NCBI GenBank assembly: GCA_949935685.1
Contig: CATLGN010000132.1
Location: 1 to 5,632, forward strand
From: an uncultured Lachnospiraceae bacterium
GTDB lineage: Bacteria > Bacillota > Clostridia > Lachnospirales > Lachnospiraceae
Length of the DNA stretch: 5,632 nt
Direction of reading: 5' to 3'
The notes beneath the pieces were generated by a model that saw only the letters and a list, made by a program, of their open reading frames with translations, made no database searches and was not told where the DNA came from. Below, piece by piece: positions 1 to 5,632 of this stretch. Numbering within the stretch: position 1 is the first letter of the stretch; every line of letters starts with the position of its first letter. Both the position numbers and the translations under genes were made by a program.

Positions 1-2166
1 GCTTTCGGCCAGTTTGGCGTCGTTGAGGCGGGTGTCGCCGTGTATGCGGGAGTAAGAGAGGTAGCCGTTCATGCGGTCAATCTTTGTCAGGTTGCGGCTG
101 CCGCATTTGGGGCATATATCCATTTCCAGTTCCTGATGGCCGCAGTCGTCGCAGTATGCGAGTGAGAGGTTTACGCCCTCATAAAATCCCATATCCATGG
201 CGCGCCGGATCAGCGTACGGATGGCTTCCGTATTATAATCGATAGGATATTTCACATATTGGATTTTGCCGCCGTTGGACATCTCCCAGAAGCGATATTC
301 TTTGTCCTGTTTCTCGATCGGCGTAATGTCTTCCGAGACATGGCAGTGGAAGCTGTTGCTCACGTATTCTCTGTCGGAAACGCCCTCCACGATGCCGTAT
401 TTCTCGCGGAACTGCCGCACCTGCAGGCCGCAGAGGTTTTCTGCGGGCGTACCGTAGATAGCATACAAATTGCCGTCCGCTTCTTTATATTCCTGTACCT
501 TTTGATTGATATGTTCCAGCACTTCCAGTGCGAATGCGCCGTCTTCCGCCAGCGATTTGCCGTTGTACAGTTCCTGCAGCTCATTGAGGGCGGTAATCCC
601 GAAGGATGCCGTCGCCGATTTGAGAATCGGTTTAATCTTATCGGTCAGTTTCAGATGGCCGCCCAGAAAACCGCCTTCACAGTATGCCAGCGGATTCGTG
701 GACGCGCGCATTTCTCCCAGATAGGCATATGTCCGGATATGAAGCTGGCGGATCAGATTCAGGTAATAGTCCAGCACCTCATAAAAATCCCGGCTCTCCT
801 GTCTCGATTTTGCCAGTATCATCGGCAGATGCAGGGAGACGGCCCCGATATTAAAACGGCCCACAAAGACCGGCACATCCTGGTTGTCCGCAGGGTGCAT
901 CCCGCCCCGCTCATACCACGGAGACAGAAACGCCCGGCAGCCCATCGGTGAAATGATCTTACCGTACTGTTTATACATACTTGCGATATATCCTCTGCCC
1001 GTCAGAGACAGCCAGTCAGGATACATTGTTTTCGCGGAGCAACGCACGCCCGCTTCAAATACATCCTCCAGCTCCCTGCCCGGCCCGTGAAGATTTTCGT
1101 CATATAAAAAGACAATCTTCGGAAAAAGGACCGGCTTCTTACATCCGGCTTTTCCCTGTCCCTTTCGTCTGACATCAAGCATGGAGATCGTCGCCAGTCT
1201 TGCAAAGCGGCCGGTGCCTGTCCCGGCTGTCACCGTAATAAAGGGATAATCGCCCCGGCTGCTGGCAACGGTATTAAACTTATATTCCCATCCCTGAAAA
1301 CCCTGCTCAAATTCCTTTACCACATCCTGATAGGATTCGGTTTCCGCCCGTTCCCGGTCAATCCCCAGACGTGTATATTTCTCAATATTCCGCCGATAGG
1401 ATTTTTCCGCATAAGGTTCCAGAATCAGATCCACACTCGGCACGGTAAAACCGCCGTACTGCTGGCTGGCAGCGCTCAGCACAATATCGCCGATCACATC
1501 GAAAGCCACATCCAGCGTCTTGGGCTCATTGTACCAGATATTTCCCATTTCAAAGCCGCAGGAAAGTACGTGCTCCACATCAAAAAGACAGCAATTCATC
1601 GTATCCCTCCGGGCTGACATGTCATGGACATAGATATAGCCGTCACGGCAGGCCTGAATTTCCTCCGTCGTCATAAAAAACTTCTGATACAGCTCTTTAT
1701 TCAACTGATTAAAAATCAGACTGCGTTTCGTCGAGACAAGGGCCGAATCCGTATTGGCGTTTTCCTTGTCGCCCACATACATAATGGACTGGCTTTTTTT
1801 GTATACGTCGTCCAGCATCCGCACGAAATCCTGCTTATAGTTCCGGTAATCCCGATAGCTCTTGGCCACAATCGGTTTTACCTGCTCCAGCGCGCTCTCG
1901 ACAATATTGTGCATAACCGGGATGGGAACCGCGTCCACATCCATCTCCTCCACCTTGTCGATCACAAACCGGCAGATATGCTCCTTTTCCTTTTCGGTAA
2001 ACTTCGTCAGGGCACGGTATGCGGATTTTCCCACCGCATCAATAACTTTCTGTACATTAAATGCCTCTCTGCTGCCGTCCTTTTTAATGACCCACATCTG
2101 CCGCCCGGGCTGAAAGCGCTTACTGTAATCCAGATCCGCCGTATCTTCCATAGCCGCTTTACTCAT
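1..2166 (-). CDS. nrdD: Anaerobic (class III) ribonucleoside-triphosphate reductase, C-terminus cut by window edge
   Basis: Reduces ribonucleoside triphosphates to dNTPs in the cytoplasm using a glycyl radical, and so works only without oxygen. It is open for 722 codons with no stop before the window edge. An ATP-cone allosteric domain covers about residues 24-112 (it begins with V-x-K-x-DGSREAF). The core carries NCC at residues 191-193 and the PMGCR active-site motif with the likely thiyl cysteine C410. The zinc site is C672-x2-C675 and C685-x2-C688. The glycyl-radical motif RMNGYL places the radical on G701. From family knowledge only about ten residues should be missing. The start is set by AGGAGG eight bases upstream; the alternative M6 has no such site. 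It lies 38 bases after a small membrane-protein gene and probably shares its transcript. The partner activase NrdG (radical SAM) is not in the window. Identity is secure; residue roles are assigned from the family. Confidence 0.97.
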   Translation of the reverse strand, partial: MSKAAMEDTADLDYSKRFQPGRQMWVIKKDGSREAFNVQKVIDAVGKSAYRALTKFTEKEKEHICRFVIDKVEEMDVDAVPIPVMHNIVESALEQVKPIVAKSYRDYRNYKQDFVRMLDDVYKKSQSIMYVGDKENANTDSALVSTKRSLIFNQLNKELYQKFFMTTEEIQACRDGYIYVHDMSARRDTMNCCLFDVEHVLSCGFEMGNIWYNEPKTLDVAFDVIGDIVLSAASQQYGGFTVPSVDLILEPYAEKSYRRNIEKYTRLGIDRERAETESYQDVVKEFEQGFQGWEYKFNTVASSRGDYPFITVTAGTGTGRFARLATISMLDVRRKGQGKAGCKKPVLFPKIVFLYDENLHGPGRELEDVFEAGVRCSAKTMYPDWLSLTGRGYIASMYKQYGKIISPMGCRAFLSPWYERGGMHPADNQDVPVFVGRFNIGAVSLHLPMILAKSRQESRDFYEVLDYYLNLIRQLHIRTYAYLGEMRASTNPLAYCEGGFLGGHLKLTDKIKPILKSATASFGITALNELQELYNGKSLAEDGAFALEVLEHINQKVQEYKEADGNLYAIYGTPAENLCGLQVRQFREKYGIVEGVSDREYVSNSFHCHVSEDITPIEKQDKEYRFWEMSNGGKIQYVKYPIDYNTEAIRTLIRRAMDMGFYEGVNLSLAYCDDCGHQELEMDICPKCGSRNLTKIDRMNGYLSYSRIHGDTRLNDAKLAES

Positions 2167-2174
2167 CCGTATCT

Positions 2175-2180
2175 CCTCCT
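2175..2180 (-). promoter_or_regulatory. Strong Shine-Dalgarno site of nrdD
   Basis: A consensus AGGAGG ends eight bases before the nrdD ATG. It fixes that start and implies efficient translation initiation independent of the preceding small gene, whose stop lies 38 bases upstream of the nrdD start. Confidence 0.85.
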
Positions 2181-2204
2181 GGCTCTGCCGTCTCCTGTCG
2201 TCTG

Positions 2205-2375
2205 TCAGTCTGCCGCACTGCCTGCGCCGCTCTCACCGGCTGCCGCCTCTTTTGCATCTTTTGCCTTTCTCCATTTAATGCCCGCGAAGCATCCCGCTAT
2301 CGTAAGCGCCACAAAAACCGCAAATAAAATCACATACGAAAAAAAATACCCGAAAAATGCATTTACATTTGCCAT
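2205..2375 (-). CDS. 56-residue single-pass membrane protein of unknown function, upstream of nrdD
   Basis: I do not recognise a named family. The frame opens with ATG at 2375 and ends in TGA at 2205. The protein starts MANVNAFFGYFF. A hydrophobic, aromatic-rich helix spans about residues 7-33, with one cysteine at C29. A basic patch (KWRKAK, 34-39) follows, then a short Ala/Gly/Glu-rich tail ending in SAAD. By the positive-inside rule the C-terminus should be cytoplasmic. The ATG is preceded by a purine-rich stretch, AAAGGGTGAAG, which is a modest ribosome site. The gene is the first after the candidate promoter at 2442-2470 and lies 38 bases ahead of nrdD, so co-transcription is likely. It could be an uncharacterised accessory or simply a small membrane protein sharing the operon. 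It is real rather than random because it fills the gap neatly, has a coherent helix plus basic flank, and is followed at once by a well-initiated gene. Confidence 0.7.
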   Translation of the reverse strand: MANVNAFFGYFFSYVILFAVFVALTIAGCFAGIKWRKAKDAKEAAAGESGAGSAAD

Positions 2376-2416
2376 GTTATCTTCACCCTTTCCACTCTGA
2401 TTCCGTTATCAATACA

Positions 2417-2434
2417 TGTCCGTGAAAACGGACA
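2417..2434 (-). promoter_or_regulatory. Perfect palindrome TGTCCGT-N4-ACGGACA: operator or leader hairpin
   Basis: Two 7-base arms are exact reverse complements around a 4-base spacer (TTTC on the minus strand, GAAA on the plus strand). The site starts 8 bases after the rnhA stop and just downstream of the candidate -10 box, so it falls at about +1 of the predicted transcript. In RNA the stem could extend by two G-U pairs. No clear U-tract follows on either strand, so a classical intrinsic terminator is weakly supported. An operator for a dimeric repressor or a 5'-end hairpin fits the position better. The bound factor is unknown. Confidence 0.5.
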
Positions 2435-2441
2435 CAACCTC

Positions 2442-2470
2442 ATTATATACAATCTGCCCCCAAAAAGCAA
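2442..2470 (-). promoter_or_regulatory. Candidate sigma-A promoter for the small membrane protein-nrdD unit
   Basis: On the minus strand, TTGCTT (2470-2465) and a perfect TATAAT (2447-2442) are separated by 17 bases, the optimal spacing. The -10 box overlaps the rnhA stop codon. Transcription would start near 2435, giving a leader of about 60 bases before the small gene. The -35 box matches the consensus mainly in its TTG. The promoter would let the nrdD unit be controlled separately from the upstream overlapping genes. Confidence 0.55.
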
Positions 2471-2934
2471 TCACTGTCCGTCAGCAGGTGATCGCCGTCC
2501 GCCGCCGCCGTGGCAAGACTGTCGCAGCGTTCATTCTCAGGATGGCCGTTATGTCCCTTTACCCATGTAAAGCATACGCGATGCGGCGCTTTTGCCGCCA
2601 GCAGCCGTTTCCAGAGGTCAATGTTTTTTACCTTTCCGGTCGAGCTCTTCCAGCCCTTTTTCTGCCAGTTATCAATCCACTTTTTGTTAAACGCATCCGT
2701 GACATACCGGGAATCCGAAATGATTTCCACGTCGCACGGACGGGTCAGCGCCTCCAGCCCAATAATAACCGCCATCAGCTCCATGCGGTTATTGGTCGTC
2801 TTTTGATAACCGGCGCTGTATTCGCGTGTGTGAAGCGTTCCCGCTCTGTCGGTATAGTGCAGAATCGTCCCGTAGCCGCCCGGCCCGTCCGGATTGCCTC
2901 TCGCCGAACCGTCCGTATAAATCGTCACTTTCAT
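2443..2934 (-). CDS. rnhA: Ribonuclease HI
   Basis: Cuts the RNA strand of RNA:DNA hybrids (R-loops, primers) in the cytoplasm. The product has 163 residues, close to the 155 of the E. coli enzyme. The opening [17 protein letters not shown] is the classic first strand of the fold. The acidic catalytic set is complete: D8 (TDGS), E52 (NNRMEL), D74 (SDSRY) and D138 (NERCDSLA). H128 in [12 protein letters not shown] matches the mobile catalytic histidine. The basic, Trp-rich handle region at about 84-110 ([13 protein letters not shown]) used for hybrid binding is also present. The ATG overlaps the stop of the MutS-like gene by 4 bases (ATGA), with AAGGAG seven bases upstream inside that gene. 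This predicts coupled translation. The C-terminal tail after about residue 146 is family-variable. Confidence 0.97.
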   Translation of the reverse strand: MKVTIYTDGSARGNPDGPGGYGTILHYTDRAGTLHTREYSAGYQKTTNNRMELMAVIIGLEALTRPCDVEIISDSRYVTDAFNKKWIDNWQKKGWKSSTGKVKNIDLWKRLLAAKAPHRVCFTWVKGHNGHPENERCDSLATAAADGDHLLTDSDCFLGADCI

Positions 2935-4676
2935 CTCCAGACTCCTTCCCTTACGAATGCCGCCGCCTGCCGCGACGCGCCTTCTACAATTTCACTGTCA
3001 TATCCCACCGCCTTCAGCAGCCGGATCGCATTTCCCGTCTGCGACACACCGGGCAGCAGGCGATATGGGAACCGCATATCTCCGTCCGTAATTTCTTCGG
3101 AAAAATAATAGGAATCATACACGCCTGCCAGCAGCCGTGTCAATTCCCTGTCATGTGTGGCCGCAAAACAAAACATCCGGGGCGGCCGGATCGCTTTCAG
3201 TATGCAGGCGGATGCGGCAATCCGTTCCACGGTTCCCGTGCCCCGCAGGATTTCATCCACAAAGCAGAAAACCGGCACAGGCGCATTCTTTCCCGCATCC
3301 AGCACCCGTTTCAGGGAAAGGATTTCCGCCATATAGCTGCTCTCCCCCGTCCGTATGTCCCCGCTCCTGCCCTTTCCGTCCGCCATAGCGGTATACAGAC
3401 GGCAAAACGGCGCGGAAAAATGGTCCGCCAGCGCCGTATGGATTGTCTGGGAAAGCAGCAGGTTCACGGCAACCGTCTGTAAAAAAGTCGATTTCCCCGA
3501 CGCATTCGAGCCGGTCAGCAGTATGCCCCGCCCCGCTTTCATCGCAATGCTGTTGGGCACAGGGTTTTCCAGCAGCGGATGGACACAGTCCACCGCATAC
3601 AGACCCCCGCCGCCTGACAGATCCGTTTGATCTGCCGCCCCGTCCGTATTTTCATTCCTATGATACAGGCGCGGAATGCAGTAGCGCTGCAGCGACAGAC
3701 GGTACATTGCAATGCTGATGCAACTGTCCACATATCCCATACAGGCATACGCTTCCCTGATCTCACTTTGCAGCGACAATATCCTTCCCTGCAGCGACGC
3801 AAACTGTATCAGATCCACATGAAACAGCATGCGGATATAATCTCCGATCATGGCGAACGGGCCTCTGTTTTCCGTGCCGTTTTGCATCACCCAGAAGCTG
3901 CGGCGACGCAAAACCCGCAGTTTCCCGATGCACGCCCGCAAATCCATATGCAGATTCCGTTCCGTTTCCATACAAACAGCAGGCTCCAGCACACGATACA
4001 GCTTTTCCATGCTGCGTATCATGCGCAGCAGCCATGCGATCATACGCAGATACGGCAGCATACCGGCCCGCCTCCGAAAATAGGTGATGACCTGAAAAAT
4101 GATTACGCCTGACAACAGACAAAATCCCACGCCGCCGCTCCACGCCATACAGAGCACAGCGAGAATATAAGCGGCAAGCGCGGCGTATTCCCCGGCCGGC
4201 CGGCGGGCAGCCATCCGCTCCATCCCGGCAAGGCAGTGATGAAAATCCATTTCTTTTTCCGATCCCGTCTCCGCCAGCAGCATCTGCACGGCAACCCGCT
4301 GACCGGAATGCGACAGAAAATACGAAACCACGCCGTCCCACCGCGCCGCCTCCGCCTCCCGCGCCGCGGGACAGTGCAAGCAGGCATAGAGATATTCTCT
4401 CCCGGCCTGCGACTGCGTATAATCCAGACGGCGAAAAACGGCGTCCATTTCCAGATCATTCCATGTAATCGTATCGATGGCAAAGTCGGGATGCAGCGTG
4501 CGCAGATACCCGTCCGGAATACAACCCGCGCCGTCCCGCGCCGCAGGCGGTTTTCCCTCCATGCGCACAAAGCGCTCACGCAGACGGGCCTTCCGCCTTT
4601 TTTCCTCCCGCACGCCCTGCAAAAACAAAAAGGCAAGCGCCAGCGGAAAGAAAGCCGCCGCCCACAAATAACTCAT
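2931..4676 (-). CDS. Membrane-anchored MutS-family ATPase without mismatch-recognition domain
   Basis: The 581-residue product combines an N-terminal membrane region with a MutS-type ATPase. A hydrophobic helix (about 3-20) is followed by a strongly basic stretch (23-36). [11 protein letters not shown] segment at 72-81 resembles the start of the MutS core. A hydrophobic hairpin (about 164-179 and 181-200) follows, then a helical region to about 340. The ATPase part has Walker [10 protein letters not shown] (389-397), GESSYMAEI (444-452, like the MutS STFM-E motif), Walker [10 protein letters not shown] (472-480, D474/E475), the ATHD segment (506-509), and the C-terminal [23 protein letters not shown] segment typical of MutS. 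It lacks the mismatch-binding and connector domains of true MutS, which is around 850 residues. The topology predicted from basic flanks puts the ATPase in the cytosol. Its role is unknown; membrane-linked DNA handling is only a guess. It starts within an ATGA overlap, with AGGAG eight bases upstream. Confidence 0.9.
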   Translation of the reverse strand: MSYLWAAAFFPLALAFLFLQGVREEKRRKARLRERFVRMEGKPPAARDGAGCIPDGYLRTLHPDFAIDTITWNDLEMDAVFRRLDYTQSQAGREYLYACLHCPAAREAEAARWDGVVSYFLSHSGQRVAVQMLLAETGSEKEMDFHHCLAGMERMAARRPAGEYAALAAYILAVLCMAWSGGVGFCLLSGVIIFQVITYFRRRAGMLPYLRMIAWLLRMIRSMEKLYRVLEPAVCMETERNLHMDLRACIGKLRVLRRRSFWVMQNGTENRGPFAMIGDYIRMLFHVDLIQFASLQGRILSLQSEIREAYACMGYVDSCISIAMYRLSLQRYCIPRLYHRNENTDGAADQTDLSGGGGLYAVDCVHPLLENPVPNSIAMKAGRGILLTGSNASGKSTFLQTVAVNLLLSQTIHTALADHFSAPFCRLYTAMADGKGRSGDIRTGESSYMAEILSLKRVLDAGKNAPVPVFCFVDEILRGTGTVERIAASACILKAIRPPRMFCFAATHDRELTRLLAGVYDSYYFSEEITDGDMRFPYRLLPGVSQTGNAIRLLKAVGYDSEIVEGASRQAAAFVREGVWR

Positions 4677-5389
4677 ATGACAAACTCCTGTCCGGCAAAG
4701 GAAATTTTCATAATCCGGTCCGCATACGCTTTCCCCGCTTCACTCCTGCGAAACCGGTCTGTCACCGCATATTCGTCCCACATATGCATCGGAAATACGA
4801 CATCCGCATCGGTCTGCTCCAGAAACAATCGCATGCCAAGTCCGTAATGCTCCCCGAGCCGCGGGTCAAGCGGCACAAAGGCGGCGTCAAAATGCCGGCC
4901 TGCAATGCGAGCGATTTCCGCTCTGTAATCCTTCTCCATCCGCGTATTCCATACCGGATCTTCCCCTTCCCAATGCCACCAGTTCAGATCTCCCGCATGA
5001 TAGATTGCCTTTCCCTCCACAAAGACAAGAAACGCCACGCCCTCATCCGTGGAACGCAGCGTTTCCACCGTAATATCCTCCCACTGTGTGATCGTACGTT
5101 TTCCCGTATTGGTGATCGCAGAGCGCACCGATCTGTCCACACCCTTCCGCTCCAGATATTTTTCGTTTACTTTAATATCAGAGCCGAGAAAGTAATGCAG
5201 CTTTTTATATTTCCTGATATAGTCAAAAATCTTCAGATCAAAGTGATCGGGATGTTTATGTGACGCAAAAAACAGAATCGTTTTATCGTTTTCCCATTCG
5301 GGGAGTTTTCCTCTGTAATAGTCGAAGACGAGCACATGGCTGTCCAGTTCCACCGCAAAACCGCTGTGATACAGATATGTGATTTTCAT
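4673..5389 (-). CDS. Metallo-beta-lactamase-fold hydrolase
   Basis: A 238-residue cytoplasmic protein with no signal peptide, close in style to the UlaG-like branch of the metallo-beta-lactamase superfamily. The signature H44-x-H46-x-D48-H49 lies in ASHKHPDHFD. A second metal-ligand motif, HAGDLNWW, gives D134, and a late histidine, H202 in FPMHMWDE, fits the last ligand position. The region before HAGD reads STDEGVAF, and a canonical third-motif histidine is not evident there; this may be normal for the subfamily. The opening MKITYLYHSGFAVEL is the usual first strand with H8. The substrate cannot be told from sequence. Its ATG overlaps the cytidine deaminase stop by 4 bases, and its own stop overlaps the MutS-like start by 4 bases. 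GGGAGAGG just upstream supports the start. Confidence 0.9.
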   Translation of the reverse strand: MKITYLYHSGFAVELDSHVLVFDYYRGKLPEWENDKTILFFASHKHPDHFDLKIFDYIRKYKKLHYFLGSDIKVNEKYLERKGVDRSVRSAITNTGKRTITQWEDITVETLRSTDEGVAFLVFVEGKAIYHAGDLNWWHWEGEDPVWNTRMEKDYRAEIARIAGRHFDAAFVPLDPRLGEHYGLGMRLFLEQTDADVVFPMHMWDEYAVTDRFRRSEAGKAYADRIMKISFAGQEFVI

Positions 5390-5632
5390 GCCTGCCTCTC
5401 CCGTTCTTTCAGGTTTCCCGGCCCGAACCCCATCGGCAGCAGTTCTTCCAGCGTATACTCCCGGTACTCGTCCGGAGATTTTACCAGAAAGATGCGAAAT
5501 GTCTTCGGATCACAAAACTCCATCATCACCTGCCGGCAGACACCGCACGGCGGCGCATAATCGTGGCATTCTCCCTCCGGACTGCCCGCAACGGCAATCG
5601 CCGCAAACGCCCGTTCTCCTTCGTATACCGCT
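5386..5632 (-). CDS. cdd: Cytidine deaminase, C-terminal 81 residues (start beyond window)
   Basis: Deaminates cytidine and deoxycytidine to uridine and deoxyuridine in pyrimidine salvage, in the cytoplasm. Only the last 81 codons are visible; the family is about 130 residues long. The PCGVCRQ motif supplies two of the three zinc cysteines (visible residues 29 and 32). The first zinc ligand and catalytic glutamate of the C/HAE motif lie outside the window. The closing ELLPMGFGP segment is the characteristic family C-terminus. The stop TGA lies within an ATGA overlap with the hydrolase start, making this the most upstream visible member of the overlapping cluster. A blasticidin-type deaminase is a less likely alternative, because the LLPxxFGP ending is typical of Cdd. 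Confidence 0.92.
   Translation of the reverse strand, partial: AVYEGERAFAAIAVAGSPEGECHDYAPPCGVCRQVMMEFCDPKTFRIFLVKSPDEYREYTLEELLPMGFGPGNLKERERQA

Noticed and set aside
259..951. A 230-codon open frame on the plus strand
   Set aside because: It lies wholly antisense to nrdD, whose motifs are unmistakable. The translation shows no coherent domain, and no ribosome site is evident.
1624..2400. A 258-codon plus-strand open frame spanning the nrdD start and the small gene
   Set aside because: It runs antisense to the ATP-cone of nrdD and across an intergenic gap. Composition is that of a shadow frame, with no recognisable motif.
2417..2434. Intrinsic terminator of rnhA
   Set aside because: The 7-bp stem is followed by UGUAUUG rather than a run of U, so termination is not well supported; it is kept as an operator or hairpin instead.
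2437..2452. NrdR box near the -10 region (AT-rich TGTATATAAT)
   Set aside because: The sequence is explained by the -10 box, and I cannot make out the symmetrical pair of 16-base boxes expected for NrdR.
2416..3482. Plus-strand open frames over rnhA and the end of the MutS-like gene
   Set aside because: They are antisense to two well-identified genes and have no domain signal.
3687..3798. Three copies of TGCAGCGAC at 3687-3695, 3769-3777 and 3790-3798
   Set aside because: They encode Ser-Leu-Gln each time within a helical part of the MutS-like protein; spacing is irregular and coding use explains them.
4194..4206. GC-rich CCGGCCGG tract
   Set aside because: It is a short coding stretch (Arg-Arg-Pro-Ala-Gly) in the MutS-like gene with no sign of a functional element.

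Overview
All supported genes in this window lie on the minus strand, so the biological reading order runs from position 5632 down to 1. Base composition is roughly balanced by eye. Shine-Dalgarno sites are strong (AGGAGG-like), genes are packed with 4-base overlaps, and an oxygen-sensitive class III ribonucleotide reductase is present. Together these suggest an anaerobic Gram-positive of the Clostridia, most like the Lachnospiraceae. That assignment is inference from protein style, not from a search.

Upstream block (5632 to 2443): four genes are joined by three consecutive ATGA overlaps. They are the C-terminal part of a cytidine deaminase (cut by the window edge), a 238-residue metallo-beta-lactamase-fold hydrolase, a 581-residue membrane-anchored MutS-like ATPase, and a complete ribonuclease HI (rnhA). 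The pattern predicts one polycistronic mRNA with translational coupling.

Junction (2481 to 2376): a good candidate sigma-A promoter overlaps the end of rnhA. It is followed at about its start point by a perfect 7-bp palindrome with a 4-base spacer (TGTCCGT/ACGGACA). A third copy of the same heptamer sits just upstream of the -35 box. This may be an operator or a 5'-leader hairpin controlling the next unit.

Downstream block (2375 to 1): a 56-residue single-pass membrane protein of unknown function is followed by nrdD, the anaerobic ribonucleoside-triphosphate reductase. nrdD runs off the window edge with nearly its whole sequence present: ATP-cone, active-site cysteines, four-cysteine zinc site and glycyl-radical motif. 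The activase gene nrdG is not in the window; if present nearby, it would be expected beyond position 1.

The shared theme is nucleotide and nucleic-acid metabolism: pyrimidine salvage, RNA:DNA hybrid removal, a MutS-family ATPase and dNTP synthesis. The least described parts are the membrane-tethered MutS-like ATPase, the 56-residue membrane protein ahead of nrdD, and the palindromic regulatory region between the two blocks. I see no RNA gene, CRISPR array, insertion sequence or plus-strand gene.
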